A DNA stretch of 64,000 nucleotides from Lujinxingia vulgaris (GCF_007997005.1 NZ_VOSL01000054.1:292370-356369), one strand, 5' to 3'. Counted from the first letter of the stretch, positions 1 through 9,133 are shown. Numbers and translations are program-made. The notes: generated by a model not told the origin, from the letters alone.

Positions 1-661
1 CACCTTCAACATCGCCACAACGCCGGCCGGCACCTTCCCGAGCGAGGGCTACGACGCGGTGATGGTGGGCGGCGCCGGCGCCTTCTCGCTGGTGAGCGGG
101 GGCTTTGACTGGCACCAGGACTTCCTCGATCTGACGCGGCGAGTGATCGAGGCCCGCGTGCCGATGTTCGCGTCCTGCTTCGGGTTTCAGGCCATCGTTC
201 AGGCGCTGGGCGGCACGCTGGAGCGCGATCCGGCGCGCGCCGAGCTGGGCACCTTTCCCATCTCCCTCACCTCCGAGGGTCATAACGACCCGCTCTTCGG
301 CGAGCTGCCCGAGGTCTTTGATGCGCAGCTCGGGCATAATGACAGCGCGATCACGCTTCCCGATGAGCTGGTGCACCTGGCCTCCAGCGAGCGCTGCGTG
401 TATCAGGCGGTCAGGGTGCGAGGGCGGCCGGTGATCGCCACCCAGTTCCACCCGGAGCTGGGGCGCGAGGGCAACCTGGATCGTTTTCGCAACTACCTCA
501 ACAACTACAAACCCGAAGGGCAGACCTTCAACGAAGCCATGGCCTACGCCGAGCGTATCCACCGCCCCAGCCCGCACGCCTGCGGGTTGCTCAAGGCCTT
601 TGTCGCCGACGTTGCCCTGCACATCGAGGGGCGTCGCGCGCTTCAATCTGGCGACGTCTGA
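1..661 (+). CDS. Class I glutamine amidotransferase domain protein (5' truncated)
   Basis: The reading frame is open from base 2, so the gene begins before the window. The visible ~219 residues have the class I GATase layout: a DAVMVGG strand-loop, a nucleophile elbow SCFGFQ with the catalytic Cys, and QFHPE carrying the catalytic His-Glu pair near the C-terminus. The family hydrolyses glutamine and passes ammonia to a synthase partner; stand-alone members resemble the GMP synthase amidotransferase domain. The ~60 residues after HPE (from LNNYKPEG) are not catalytic and may be a lineage-specific tail. No partner synthase is visible, so the substrate is unknown. The TPR gene follows after 35 bp on the same strand. 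Confidence 0.85.
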   Translation, partial: TFNIATTPAGTFPSEGYDAVMVGGAGAFSLVSGGFDWHQDFLDLTRRVIEARVPMFASCFGFQAIVQALGGTLERDPARAELGTFPISLTSEGHNDPLFGELPEVFDAQLGHNDSAITLPDELVHLASSERCVYQAVRVRGRPVIATQFHPELGREGNLDRFRNYLNNYKPEGQTFNEAMAYAERIHRPSPHACGLLKAFVADVALHIEGRRALQSGDV

Positions 662-696
662 GCCCCACCTTTCCCCACTGCTGCGGCCCACCGACC

Positions 697-1293
697 ATGA
701 CCCCCAACCCGATCGACGACTACCTGCAGCGCGCCGAAGCGCTCTGGTCCGAGGGCACCCACCTCCCCGACGCTGAGGCGCTCCGCCAGCTCGCCATCGA
801 CGCCGGCTTCAACGCCGAGCTCTCCGAGCACGCCGACGCCCGCGCGCTTGAGGCCACCGCTCAGGCCCGCGACCTCCTCGCCATCGACGATCCGGACGCC
901 GCCGAGCCCCATCTTCGCCAGGCGGTCCTCCTCTCTCCGGTTCGCCTGGAGGCGCACATGCTGCTGGCCAGCCTCTACGCGCGTCGCTTTGAGACCTCGG
1001 GCGACACCGAGCTCCGCCAGCAGGCTCGCCAGCTCGCGCTGCGCTGCCAGGAGCTCTCACCGAAGCACACCCCATCGGCCGAACTTCTCAAAGAGCTCGG
1101 CATGGTCGAGCAGCGCGACACCATGTCGTGGAAACAGGCCGCGCTTATCACGGCCATTCTGGTCGGCATCAGCGCGTCGATGTCGCTCTGCGTGCGCTAC
1201 ACGATGGTGCCCCCCGAAGACGAAAACGCCCGCGAAGAGGTCCGCGAGCACTTCGAGCAGACGCCCCCGCCTCAAGAACTCCCCTCGCGCTGA
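697..1293 (+). CDS. TPR-like protein with one C-terminal membrane segment
   Basis: 198 residues. The first ~140 residues are helical and TPR-like (for example AEPHLRQAVLLSPVRLEAHMLL), suggesting a protein-interaction scaffold. One hydrophobic segment, about residues 147-166 (AALITAILVGISAS), is followed by a short acidic Pro-rich tail. With no signal peptide, it is probably a tail-anchored inner-membrane protein with the TPR part in the cytoplasm. The ATG at 697 has no strong Shine-Dalgarno sequence. The stop lies 8 bp from the stop of the convergent SspB-like gene, leaving no room for a terminator. The function is unknown. Confidence 0.7.
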   Translation: MTPNPIDDYLQRAEALWSEGTHLPDAEALRQLAIDAGFNAELSEHADARALEATAQARDLLAIDDPDAAEPHLRQAVLLSPVRLEAHMLLASLYARRFETSGDTELRQQARQLALRCQELSPKHTPSAELLKELGMVEQRDTMSWKQAALITAILVGISASMSLCVRYTMVPPEDENAREEVREHFEQTPPPQELPSR

Positions 1294-1301
1294 GTTCACG
1301 A

Positions 1302-1880
1302 TTAGCTCTTCGGCCCGCCGATCACCGGCTCAAAGACATAGGCCTCACCGGTCTCGTGGGCGTAGAGCATATCGATCGCTGCCCAGGGGATGTCACAGAA
1401 GAAACGCTTGCCCTGAAAGGAGAGCGAGGCCCGCACGCCCTGGCCGTCGTAATCAAAATCGGCCAGGTGAAAGTTATGCGAGAAGTTCAGGCGTAGCTCC
1501 GGCTGCCCCAGAAATCGCGACGGCACGATCACCCCCTCGACCCGCGGGTCCAGGGTGACCATCACCATCCCCTCCTCAATGAGCCGGGAGAAGAGCGCGA
1601 GCTTGGCCGCCGCCCGCGGATCGTCGGGCGCTTTGGGCTGGCCCGGCGCTGGCGAGCGCCGCGTGTCGGAGCGACCAAAGGGAAGACGCACCACGTTGTC
1701 GACCTCCTCAGCCCCCTCCTCCTGAGACGCCTCCTCGACGTCCGCCGACGAGGTCTGGGCCGCACGCTCCTCGGAAGACGCGTCGGCCTCCTCGGCGTCT
1801 CTGGCGCCATCCTCACTGGAGTCGTGCGCCGGAAAGAGCCTGCGAACCTTCCCCGTTAACTCGTCGTCGCGCTCGCTCAT
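1302..1880 (-). CDS. SspB-like ClpXP adaptor-family protein
   Basis: 192 residues. The C-terminal ~100 residues align by eye with stringent starvation protein B: a helix (KLALFSRLIEEG), a VIVPSRF-type strand, LRLNFS, a beta strand, then a DIPWAAIDMLYA helix and a FEP ending. SspB tethers ssrA-tagged substrates to ClpXP. Unlike E. coli SspB, which has a C-terminal ClpX-binding tail, this protein has ~90 N-terminal acidic, disordered residues containing two basic-hydrophobic patches (KVRRLF and NVVRLPFGR) that might bind ClpX; that is inference. The ATG at 1880 has AAGGAG eight bases upstream. It may be co-transcribed with the histidine kinase gene ending 75 bp upstream. Confidence 0.7.
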   Translation of the reverse strand: MSERDDELTGKVRRLFPAHDSSEDGARDAEEADASSEERAAQTSSADVEEASQEEGAEEVDNVVRLPFGRSDTRRSPAPGQPKAPDDPRAAAKLALFSRLIEEGMVMVTLDPRVEGVIVPSRFLGQPELRLNFSHNFHLADFDYDGQGVRASLSFQGKRFFCDIPWAAIDMLYAHETGEAYVFEPVIGGPKS

Positions 1881-1955
1881 CTGCGTGCTCCTTGGTTGAA
1901 CTCGTGCGGGGGGCTCAGGCCCACCCGCCCGAGGGCGGGACGTGCGCCCCCGACC

Positions 1956-4058
1956 TTAACTTTCACCATCGCGCTGCATACGAATACGCGCGCCGGAGAG
2001 TCGTTGCGCCTGCTCGCGCGCCCGATGCTCTTCATTGGCCCGGACCAGCGCGGCGACAATACCGCGCAAATTCGCAAGTTCGAAGGGCTTGCGCAACCAG
2101 GGGTTAGGAAGCTCATCGAGCATCAGACGCTGCGAACGCGAGCAGGCGCTGGCCGTCATTGCCACCAGCCGCTGCCAGTAGCGTGGCGCGTGCCGCCGCA
2201 CCCACTGCACCGTCTCCAGGCCCGCCCCACCGCGCAGACGCACGTCGCAGATCACCACGTCGTACTCCGGAAGCGCCTGCCCCAGCGCTCGGGACGCTTC
2301 CTCCACATCGGTGACCACATCGACATCGTGCTGGGCGCGAAGCACCCGCTTTAAGCTCGCCCCGATCGTGGGGTCCGGGTCAACCACCAGCACCTTTCCC
2401 CGCCGCTCACTCTCGGCCTCACTCTCAAAGACCTCAAAGATCTGCGTGGTCGGCTCACTGGCCGCCGGCAAACGAAGACGCATCAAGCAGCCTCCCTGCT
2501 CACCACGCTCGGCGCGAATCTCGCCGCCACAATCCGCCACGATCTGATGGCAGATCGCAAGCCCGAGCCCGGTGCCTCTGGAGGCCTCTTTGGTCGTCAC
2601 AAAGGGCTCAAAGACGTGGGGCAAAACCGCCTCATCAATGCCCGGGCCGTTATCCTCAAACTCCACCCAGACCCAGTCGCCCTTCTGGTACGAACGCACC
2701 ACCACCCGGGGCTCACCCACGGCCGCATCGCTGAGCGCGTGGGCGGCGTTGATGAGCAGGTTCATAAAGATCTGCCCGAGCTGCGCCTGACTCATGGTCA
2801 CCGGCGAGGTCGACCCGAGCTGAAGATCGATCTCGATGCGCGGCCCCATCTCACCGCGCGCCATGCGCACCGACGAGAAGAGCGGCTGATCGATCCAGGT
2901 CGCCGAGGGCATCCCCCGCTCCAGCGCCGAGAAACTCTGGATGCTCTCGACGACCCCGCGAATGCGCTCGGCCCCCTCCAGCGCAGAGCGCAGCCCGGCG
3001 AAGACCTCTTCGAGCCCGTGGCTCTCATTGTCCTCATAGCCGCGCGCGCTCATCCACAGGTCGAGCTCTTCGAGCGCAAAGTCGAGGTTGGCGTGCACAT
3101 AGGAGAGCGGGTTGTTGATCTCATGGCCCACGGTCGCGGCCATCGTGCCCATAACGACCAGGCGATCCATGCGCAGCCGCTCGGCGAGGATCGCCTTCTT
3201 CTCGGCCACCCCGCTGATCATCAGCTGCATGGCGTCGCGCCCGTCAAAAACAATGGGCTGGGCGCTGGCCTCCACGCTCAGCGTGCTGCCATCGGCGCGA
3301 ACCGCCCAGGCCTCGGCGCTCTCCACGCTCTCGCGATGCTCCACCGACTCCAGATACGCCCCGGAGCGCCACCCGTCGAAGAGCTCCGCCAGCCGCCGCG
3401 CCTCAAAGTCGTGCGGACTCATCCCCCAGAGCCGGTGGGCGGCCTGGTTGGCAAAGAGCACCTCATCGCCCCCCACCACCACAATCGCCGAGCGCGACAT
3501 CTCCACCACCGAGCGGTGGCGCGCCTCGCTCTCGCGCAACGCCTCGCTGACCATTGCGCTGCTCAACAAGAGCCCGGCCTGGCTTGCAGCGACCTTCAAG
3601 AGCTCCAGATGCCAGGCGGTAAACGCGTCGGTGATGCGATGCACCGACGCGTAGATCACCCCGGCGATGCGCCCCTCAATGCTGTAAGGCGCGCAGATGG
3701 CGCTGCGCAGGCTCAACTCAAGAATCGACGGCGCCCGCCCCAGCACCGGGTGGTTAGGAAGATCGTTGATCAGCAACGGCTGACCGCTCTCAAAGACCCG
3801 GTTGACGATGCTCGTGGAGAACCCCTCCTCGTCGTAGCTCTCGCTCAGGTCGTCGCCATACTCGCTGGTAGCCTGAGCGCGGATCTCCAGCCCCTGGCCG
3901 CGGCTGGTGAACAGAAAGACGTGATCGGCATTGGTCAGCTCACGTGTCGCCTCGACCAGGCGCCGAAGCGCCCCGCCCTCGGCCTGACCCGACAACACAT
4001 GCCTTGTAAACTCATAGAGTTTACGCAGGCCCTCCAGCTCGCTGGTTGACTCGCTCAT
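1956..4058 (-). CDS. Hybrid sensor histidine kinase (GAF-PAS-HisKA-HATPase-REC)
   Basis: 700 residues in a cytoplasmic architecture. A GAF domain lies at about 15-170, a PAS domain at about 180-285, the HisKA phospho-acceptor box GHEINNPLS at about 305, and the ATPase domain with DNGPGID and GTGLGLAI (G1 and G2 boxes). The C-terminal receiver domain has VLVVDPDP, the phosphorylatable Asp in VVICDVR and the LRKPF lysine. No membrane segment is visible, so it senses an internal signal through GAF/PAS. The receiver's VVDPDP replaces the common acidic DD pair by D-P-D, so metal binding may differ. I chose the ATG at 4058 because GAGGTGGAG precedes it; a GTG start three codons upstream is possible. 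No partner regulator is adjacent. Confidence 0.92.
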   Translation of the reverse strand: MSESTSELEGLRKLYEFTRHVLSGQAEGGALRRLVEATRELTNADHVFLFTSRGQGLEIRAQATSEYGDDLSESYDEEGFSTSIVNRVFESGQPLLINDLPNHPVLGRAPSILELSLRSAICAPYSIEGRIAGVIYASVHRITDAFTAWHLELLKVAASQAGLLLSSAMVSEALRESEARHRSVVEMSRSAIVVVGGDEVLFANQAAHRLWGMSPHDFEARRLAELFDGWRSGAYLESVEHRESVESAEAWAVRADGSTLSVEASAQPIVFDGRDAMQLMISGVAEKKAILAERLRMDRLVVMGTMAATVGHEINNPLSYVHANLDFALEELDLWMSARGYEDNESHGLEEVFAGLRSALEGAERIRGVVESIQSFSALERGMPSATWIDQPLFSSVRMARGEMGPRIEIDLQLGSTSPVTMSQAQLGQIFMNLLINAAHALSDAAVGEPRVVVRSYQKGDWVWVEFEDNGPGIDEAVLPHVFEPFVTTKEASRGTGLGLAICHQIVADCGGEIRAERGEQGGCLMRLRLPAASEPTTQIFEVFESEAESERRGKVLVVDPDPTIGASLKRVLRAQHDVDVVTDVEEASRALGQALPEYDVVICDVRLRGGAGLETVQWVRRHAPRYWQRLVAMTASACSRSQRLMLDELPNPWLRKPFELANLRGIVAALVRANEEHRAREQAQRLSGARIRMQRDGES

Positions 4059-4312
4059 CGGCTCCACCTCGCCATACGTCTCCTCCCGCTTAAGGCTTCA
4101 TGGTATAGATCCACCGTTCGAAAATAGAAAGCGCGCTGCCTGAAAATCACTCGCCTCACCACCTGCTGTGTTTACGCTCGCCGTTGGAACGCGCGTTGTA
4201 ACAGGGCCTTCCGCACCGCCTGCACCCGGAGACGCGACCCCCGTGTCGCCATCCCCCAACGTTCCAGAGCGATCGCTGCGAGCCCTGGCTTACTGACCCT
4301 GATGGAGGTTCG
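4059..4312. other. Divergent intergenic region
   Basis: 254 bp between the divergently transcribed histidine kinase and acyl-CoA oxidase genes. It should hold both promoters. The only element I can place with confidence is the GGAGG Shine-Dalgarno sequence at 4304-4308 for the downstream gene. The long open frames on the opposite strand across 4172-6691 are antisense shadows. Confidence 0.5.
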
Positions 4313-6715
4313 ATGTCTGCATCCACACCCGGCGCCCCTCACCCCGATCTTGAAGCGCTGCAAGAACTTCTCGACGCTCGTCAGCTTCTTCCCTTGCTCC
4401 CGATGATCTATGTGGCATGGGCCGACGGCGAGCTTCACGAGCGAGAGATCCTCGAGCTGCGCGAGCGCATGACGAAGATGCTGGGCTTGAGCGCCAGCGA
4501 TCAACAGGTGCTCGCCAGCTGGCTCGACCCCGAGAACCCGCCCGGCCCGGTGGCGCTGCGCTACCTCCTGCGCGCCCTGCACCGCGACGGCGGCGCGCTG
4601 GCCACCGATGAGCGCCTGAGTCTGGCGGAGCTGGGCATGCGCATGGCCCTGGCCGCGCCCCCCGAAGAGGGCTCCCCCGGCGATGAGGAGTTGCGCGCCT
4701 CCCTGCGTGAGATCGAAGACGCGCTCGGCGTGGTGGGCGAAGAGGCCACAGAGCAACTTCGCCCCGAGACGCGCGAGGCCGCCGCCCAGCCCCCTTTGCG
4801 CAACCTCGACTTTGAGCCCGCGAAGCTCGGCGCGCTCCTCGACGCGCCGCACCGAGACACCCGACAGATGGTCCGCGAGCTCCTCGCTGGCGAGCAGTTT
4901 GAGTACACCGACGGTCTTCCCCTGAAAGAATACCGCGAGCTGGTCGTCACCTGGCTCAAAGCCCTGGCCGACTCCGGCATTGGCGAGCGCTGCGTGCCCG
5001 ACAAACGCGCCGATGGCACGCGCGATATGAGCGAGTTTCTGGCGATCTTCGAGTCCCTCGGTCATTTCGACCTGAGCCTGCTGGTGAAGTTTGGTGTGCA
5101 GTTCGGCCTCTTCGGCGGCTCGATCATGTTCATGGGCACCGAACACCATCACCGCACCTACCTGCCCCGCCTCGCAAGCCTGGAGCTGCAGGGCTGCTAC
5201 GCGATGACCGAGATGGGTCGCGGCTCGAACGTGCGCGAGTTGGAGACGACCGCCACCTACGACCCGGACTCCAAATCCTTCGTCATTCACACCCCCACCG
5301 AGACCGCTCGCAAAGAGTGGATCGGCGGCGCGGGCACCTATGCGACGCTGGCCACCGTCTACGCCCAGCTCATCGTCGAGGGCGTCAACCACGGGGTGCA
5401 CGCCCTGCTTGTGCCCATTCGCGACGACCAGGGCCAACCGATGCCCGGGGTGCGCATTGAAGATCAGGGCCTGAAAATGGGGCTCAACGGCGTGGACAAT
5501 GGCCGCATCTGGTTCGACCAGGTGCGCGTGCCGCGCGAGAACCTCCTCAACCGCTATGGGAACGTCAGCGAGGAGGGGCATTATGAGAGCCCGATCCCCA
5601 GCCCCAACAAGCGCTTCTTCACCATGCTGGGCACGTTGGTGGCCGGCCGCCTCGGCGTGAGCGCCGCCGGCCTGAGCGCGGCCAAATCCGCGCTGACCAT
5701 CGCCACCCGCTACAGCGATCAGCGTCGCCAGTTCGGGCCCGCCGGCGCCCCGGAGATCCCGGTGCTCGACTACCGCATGCAACAGCGCGCGCTGCTGCCC
5801 CGCATCGCCACCTCCTACGCGCTGACCTTTGCGCTGCGCGAGCTCACCCGCCGCTACAACAGCGTCGATCCCGATCGTCGGCAGACCGAAGCGCTGGCCG
5901 CCGGCCTCAAAGCCTACGCCTCGAACTTCGCCCTGGGGGCCACCCAGGCCGCCCGTGAGGCCTGCGGAGGTCAGGGCTACCTCTGGGTCAACCGCATCCC
6001 GGCCATCCGTACCGACGTCGACGTCTTCGCCACCTTCGAGGGCGCCAACGTGGTGATGTTGCAGCAGGTCGCCAAGGCGCGCATTGGCGAGTACGCCCAC
6101 GAGCTCAACGACGGTAACTTCTTCACCATGGCCCGGGTGCTGGCCCGCCAGGCCACCCGCACCCTCTCGGAGACCAACCCCGTCGTCACCCGCAACACCG
6201 ACACCGAACACCTCGACGACGCCGACTTCCAGCTCAGCGCGCTGAGCTACCGCGAGAGCGATCTGGTCTCCGGTGTGGCGCGGCGCATCAAGCGCCGGAT
6301 CGACGATGGCATGGACAGCTTTGAGGCCTTTAACGACTGCCAGGATCACGTCATCGCCGTGGCCAACGCCAACATCGAGCGCTTTGTCCTGGAGTGCTTC
6401 ATCAAGGCCGAAAAGGCCACCGACGACGCCTCGCTTCGCCGCGCGCTGAGCCAACTTCGTAAGCTCTTCGCCCTGAGCATCATCGAGGCCGACATGGCCT
6501 GGTTTCTGGAGAATGGGTACGTCCAGGGGGTCAAAGCCGCCGCGATCCGCGACCGGGTCAACACCCTCTGCGCCGAGCTTCGACCCGACGCGGTGGCCTT
6601 TGTCGACGCGTTTCAGATCCCCGACGCACTGCTCTCGGCGCCGATCGCCTTTGCCGATGGCAAAGCCCCGGCCGACGCGCAGGAGCACCACGCCCGCGGC
6701 ATCGCTACGGACTGA
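4313..6715 (+). CDS. Acyl-CoA oxidase/dehydrogenase with N-terminal TerB-like domain
   Basis: 800 residues. Residues from about 180 on follow the acyl-CoA oxidase/dehydrogenase fold: the flavin loop YAMTEMGRGSN, the middle beta domain (LKMGLNGVDNGRI), RQFGP, and the signature EACGGQGYLW followed by ATFEGAN. The enzyme would oxidise acyl-CoA to the 2-enoyl-CoA using FAD. The first ~130 residues are extra and resemble a TerB/TIM44-like helical domain (MIYVAWADGELHEREI, an acidic pair typical of TerB). At ~800 aa the protein is about 140 aa longer than ordinary acyl-CoA oxidases. The start at 4313 has GGAGG at 4304-4308. It converges on the NRDE gene with a 9-bp gap. Oxidase versus dehydrogenase electron transfer cannot be decided from sequence. 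Confidence 0.88.
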   Translation: MSASTPGAPHPDLEALQELLDARQLLPLLPMIYVAWADGELHEREILELRERMTKMLGLSASDQQVLASWLDPENPPGPVALRYLLRALHRDGGALATDERLSLAELGMRMALAAPPEEGSPGDEELRASLREIEDALGVVGEEATEQLRPETREAAAQPPLRNLDFEPAKLGALLDAPHRDTRQMVRELLAGEQFEYTDGLPLKEYRELVVTWLKALADSGIGERCVPDKRADGTRDMSEFLAIFESLGHFDLSLLVKFGVQFGLFGGSIMFMGTEHHHRTYLPRLASLELQGCYAMTEMGRGSNVRELETTATYDPDSKSFVIHTPTETARKEWIGGAGTYATLATVYAQLIVEGVNHGVHALLVPIRDDQGQPMPGVRIEDQGLKMGLNGVDNGRIWFDQVRVPRENLLNRYGNVSEEGHYESPIPSPNKRFFTMLGTLVAGRLGVSAAGLSAAKSALTIATRYSDQRRQFGPAGAPEIPVLDYRMQQRALLPRIATSYALTFALRELTRRYNSVDPDRRQTEALAAGLKAYASNFALGATQAAREACGGQGYLWVNRIPAIRTDVDVFATFEGANVVMLQQVAKARIGEYAHELNDGNFFTMARVLARQATRTLSETNPVVTRNTDTEHLDDADFQLSALSYRESDLVSGVARRIKRRIDDGMDSFEAFNDCQDHVIAVANANIERFVLECFIKAEKATDDASLRRALSQLRKLFALSIIEADMAWFLENGYVQGVKAAAIRDRVNTLCAELRPDAVAFVDAFQIPDALLSAPIAFADGKAPADAQEHHARGIATD

Positions 6716-6724
6716 AGCGCCACG

Positions 6725-7492
6725 CTACGCCCGACCTCCGCGCGCCTCATCCACCTCATCGAGAGCCAGCGCGTGGAGCTCGTTGTCGTAGCTCTCGTAG
6801 TGTGCCTCACAGGGTGGACCGTCGGCGTGCTCAAAGCGCACCCGCTCTCCCAACGCCACAATCGTGGAGGAGCGGGTGCCGTAGCCGAGCTCCGGCATAT
6901 GCACGCACGTGCTCTCAAAAGGCTCCTGCGCATCCCGCCAGGCCATCGCCTCAATCAGCTCCGCGCGCAGCGCGTCATCGAACTCGCGCCACCCCGCCGA
7001 GCGCAACGCCAGCCGCTCCAGCCGTTTGGACGGCCCGGCCCCAAAGCTGCGCTCGCTCAACGCGTGGTACCCGGGCGCGAGCACCTCTTCGCGAAACACC
7101 GTGCCATCGCTCCAGATCACCTGTGCGCCGGTGCGGTCGGCCAGCAGCAGATGAAACCCGCCGTAGTCCGTCGGCGATAGCCCCCGAACGTGCTCCAGCG
7201 CCTCGTCCACGCCCGACCTCCCCAGCGACGTCCACACCAGCTCCCCGCGCGATCGATGGTGCGGGCGTCGCTCCACCTCAAAGCGGTTGGTGATCGCCAC
7301 GAAGAGCCCGGCCTCATTGAGCCCCAGCCACGTTCCCCCGGAACGCTCATCGCGAGGCGCGAGCACCCGCATCCCCTCAATGCTGCGCAACGCCGGCGCC
7401 GACGCCGGCCGCGCATAGGATTCGTCGCGGTTGGCCACCACAAAGAATGGACACTCCGACGCACAACGGGTGGCAATGAGAATGGTGCACAT
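6725..7492 (-). CDS. NRDE-family (TANGO2-like) protein
   Basis: 255 residues beginning MCTIL and carrying the family motif ANRDE at about residues 20-24, with LAPRDERSGGTWLG downstream. NRDE/TANGO2 proteins are predicted Ntn-hydrolase-fold proteins in which Cys2 is the likely nucleophile, which supports the ATG at 7492. An AGGAG sequence lies ~8 bases upstream. A GTG three codons earlier would bury the Cys and is less likely. Bacterial members have no firmly established reaction; eukaryotic TANGO2 is linked to lipid and haem handling. The gene is divergent from the sugar-dehydrogenase lipoprotein gene. Confidence 0.85.
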   Translation of the reverse strand: MCTILIATRCASECPFFVVANRDESYARPASAPALRSIEGMRVLAPRDERSGGTWLGLNEAGLFVAITNRFEVERRPHHRSRGELVWTSLGRSGVDEALEHVRGLSPTDYGGFHLLLADRTGAQVIWSDGTVFREEVLAPGYHALSERSFGAGPSKRLERLALRSAGWREFDDALRAELIEAMAWRDAQEPFESTCVHMPELGYGTRSSTIVALGERVRFEHADGPPCEAHYESYDNELHALALDEVDEARGGRA

Positions 7493-7534
7493 CACGCTCA
7501 CTCCTGATCAGGTTTTGCGAAGACCGCCGTAGAT

Positions 7535-7563
7535 TTGGACATCTTCGCCCGCTTGCTTAGTCT
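7535..7563 (+). promoter_or_regulatory. Putative promoter of the sugar-dehydrogenase gene
   Basis: TTGGAC at 7535-7540 and TAGTCT at 7558-7563 are separated by 17 bp. The start codon lies ~70 bp downstream. The -10 is weak, so this is a visual match only. Confidence 0.35.
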
Positions 7564-7631
7564 CTCTCCACGTGGATCAACGCTCAAGCACTTCCTCTCT
7601 TCCCGGGACGCCCGTCCCTGCTGCCGAGGTC

Positions 7632-8852
7632 ATGATGTTCAGGCGTCTTCTCGCTCTCCTTCTCGTCGCGATGCTCTTGCCAGCGGCGGCCTGCTCCAAC
7701 CAGCGCAACGCCCCCGCCGACAACCCTCAAGATCCCGACGACTTCGATCTGGAGGAGCCCGCCCCCGACGACTCCGAAGATGACGAAGCCAACGCCGACG
7801 ACGATGACCAGGCCGACGCCGACACCCCCGACGAGCCCGACCCGGAGCCTGACCCGCCCCGCGATCCGGTGGAGTGGGAGGCCTCCATTGTCGCCACCGG
7901 CCTGGCCGCCCCCTGGGATCTGACGGTGACCCCCGGCGATCGCGTCTTCCTCACCGAGCGCGACTCCGGCCGCGTCGGCGAATACGTCGACGGGCGCACT
8001 CGCCGCCTGCGCCAGTTTCCGGTCGACAACGCCGGCGAGGGTGGACTTCTGGGCATCGCCCACTCCCCGAACTTCGCGCAGGACAACCTCCTCTACGTCT
8101 ACTACACCACCGAGGAGGACAACCGCATTGTGCGCTTCGACCCGGATAACCCGGCCGAGCTCGACCTGGTCTTTGAGGGCATCCCCCAGTCACGCATCCA
8201 CAACGGAGGTCGCATCGACTTTGGCCCTGACGGCATGCTCTACGTCGGCACCGGCGACGCCGCTCGCCCGGCGCTGGCTCAGGATCCCGACTCGCTGGCC
8301 GGCAAGATCCTGCGCATGACCCCCGATGGCGAGCTGCCCGACGACAACCCCACCGCCGGCTCCTTCGTCTACTCGATGGGGCATCGCAACGTGCAGGGGT
8401 TGGCCTGGGACAGCCAGGGCCGCCTCTTCGCCACCGAGTTCGGCCCCAACGAAAACGACGAGGTCAACCGCATCCTCCCCGGCAACAACTACGGCTGGCC
8501 CGAAGTCACCGGCCAGGCCAACCAGGAGGGCTTCACCGATCCGATCTTCGTGCAGCAGCCCCCGGATGCCTCCTGGAGCGGTCTTACCGCCTCGGTCCAG
8601 GGCGCCATCCCCCAGTGGGATGACAACCTGCTGATCGCCTCGTTGCGCGGCCAACGCGTCTGGCGCCTCGCGCTCAATGAGGAGGGCACAGAGGTCGTCG
8701 AATCCGAGGCGCTCTTTGTGCGCGAATGGGGCCGCCTGCGCGCGGCCGTCCAGGCGGGCGACGGCTCGATCTGGGTGCTCAGCAACAACCGCGACGGCCG
8801 CGGCACCCCGCGCGAGGGCGATGACCATATCTACCGACTCGGTCCGCAGTAA
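7632..8852 (+). CDS. PQQ-dependent sugar dehydrogenase-like lipoprotein
   Basis: 406 residues. The lipoprotein signal is MMFRRLLALLLVAMLL with lipobox PAAAC, followed by ~55 strongly acidic residues (D/E/P-rich linker). The rest is a six-bladed beta-propeller of the glucose/sorbosone dehydrogenase family: GLAAPWDL, the GEGGLLGIA blade, IHNGGRIDFGPDGMLYVGTGD, GHRNVQGLAWD and NYGWPEV, including the His residues typical of the PQQ pocket. It probably oxidises a sugar or alcohol outside the inner membrane. The ATG at 7632 (or 7635) follows GAGG at 7626-7629; an upstream in-frame ATG at 7572 would destroy the signal peptide. A perfect GC palindrome lies just downstream. Confidence 0.85.
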   Translation: MMFRRLLALLLVAMLLPAAACSNQRNAPADNPQDPDDFDLEEPAPDDSEDDEANADDDDQADADTPDEPDPEPDPPRDPVEWEASIVATGLAAPWDLTVTPGDRVFLTERDSGRVGEYVDGRTRRLRQFPVDNAGEGGLLGIAHSPNFAQDNLLYVYYTTEEDNRIVRFDPDNPAELDLVFEGIPQSRIHNGGRIDFGPDGMLYVGTGDAARPALAQDPDSLAGKILRMTPDGELPDDNPTAGSFVYSMGHRNVQGLAWDSQGRLFATEFGPNENDEVNRILPGNNYGWPEVTGQANQEGFTDPIFVQQPPDASWSGLTASVQGAIPQWDDNLLIASLRGQRVWRLALNEEGTEVVESEALFVREWGRLRAAVQAGDGSIWVLSNNRDGRGTPREGDDHIYRLGPQ

Positions 8853-8872
8853 CGCATAGGTTCTCAACGTGT

Positions 8873-8904
8873 CGCCGCGCCGCGCCCCGGGGCGCGGCGC
8901 GGCG
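8873..8904. repeat. Perfect 32-bp GC-only palindrome
   Basis: Sixteen bases (8873-8888) are followed immediately by their exact reverse complement (8889-8904), all G or C. It starts 20 bp after the sugar-dehydrogenase stop. As RNA it would form a ~14-bp stem with a 4-base loop. It has no U tract, so it may slow transcription, protect the 3' end or terminate with a factor. Confidence 0.75.
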
Positions 8905-9133
8905 TTGCTGGCCTGGCCTCTGCGACCTTGCCGGAGCGCGGCAACGGTGCGTCTCCAGCGGCCCGGGCGCAGGAAAACGCGCCCGAACATTGACATTCGC
9001 CGGCAGCTGACCTACGCACTTCGCGACGCCCCCCCGGCGCTCCGGCCGCACCTGATGCGGAAGAAGCCCGGCCCCCGGCGCGTTGCTGACCGACACCATC
9101 CCCTCCCCCCCCACAAGTTCATAGGATCCGCTC

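Noticed and set aside
4172..6691. 839-codon open frame antisense to the acyl-CoA oxidase gene
   Set aside because: Its translation is low-complexity (Gly/Val/Ala/His-rich) with no motif. It mirrors the codon bias of a clear sense gene, as do similar antisense frames at 9695-11668, 16018-18018, 25848-27857, 28046-29851 and 41521-43674.
7572..7631. Longer start for the sugar-dehydrogenase lipoprotein
   Set aside because: It would put 20 polar residues before the signal peptide; the ATG at 7632 has a Shine-Dalgarno sequence and gives a proper lipobox.
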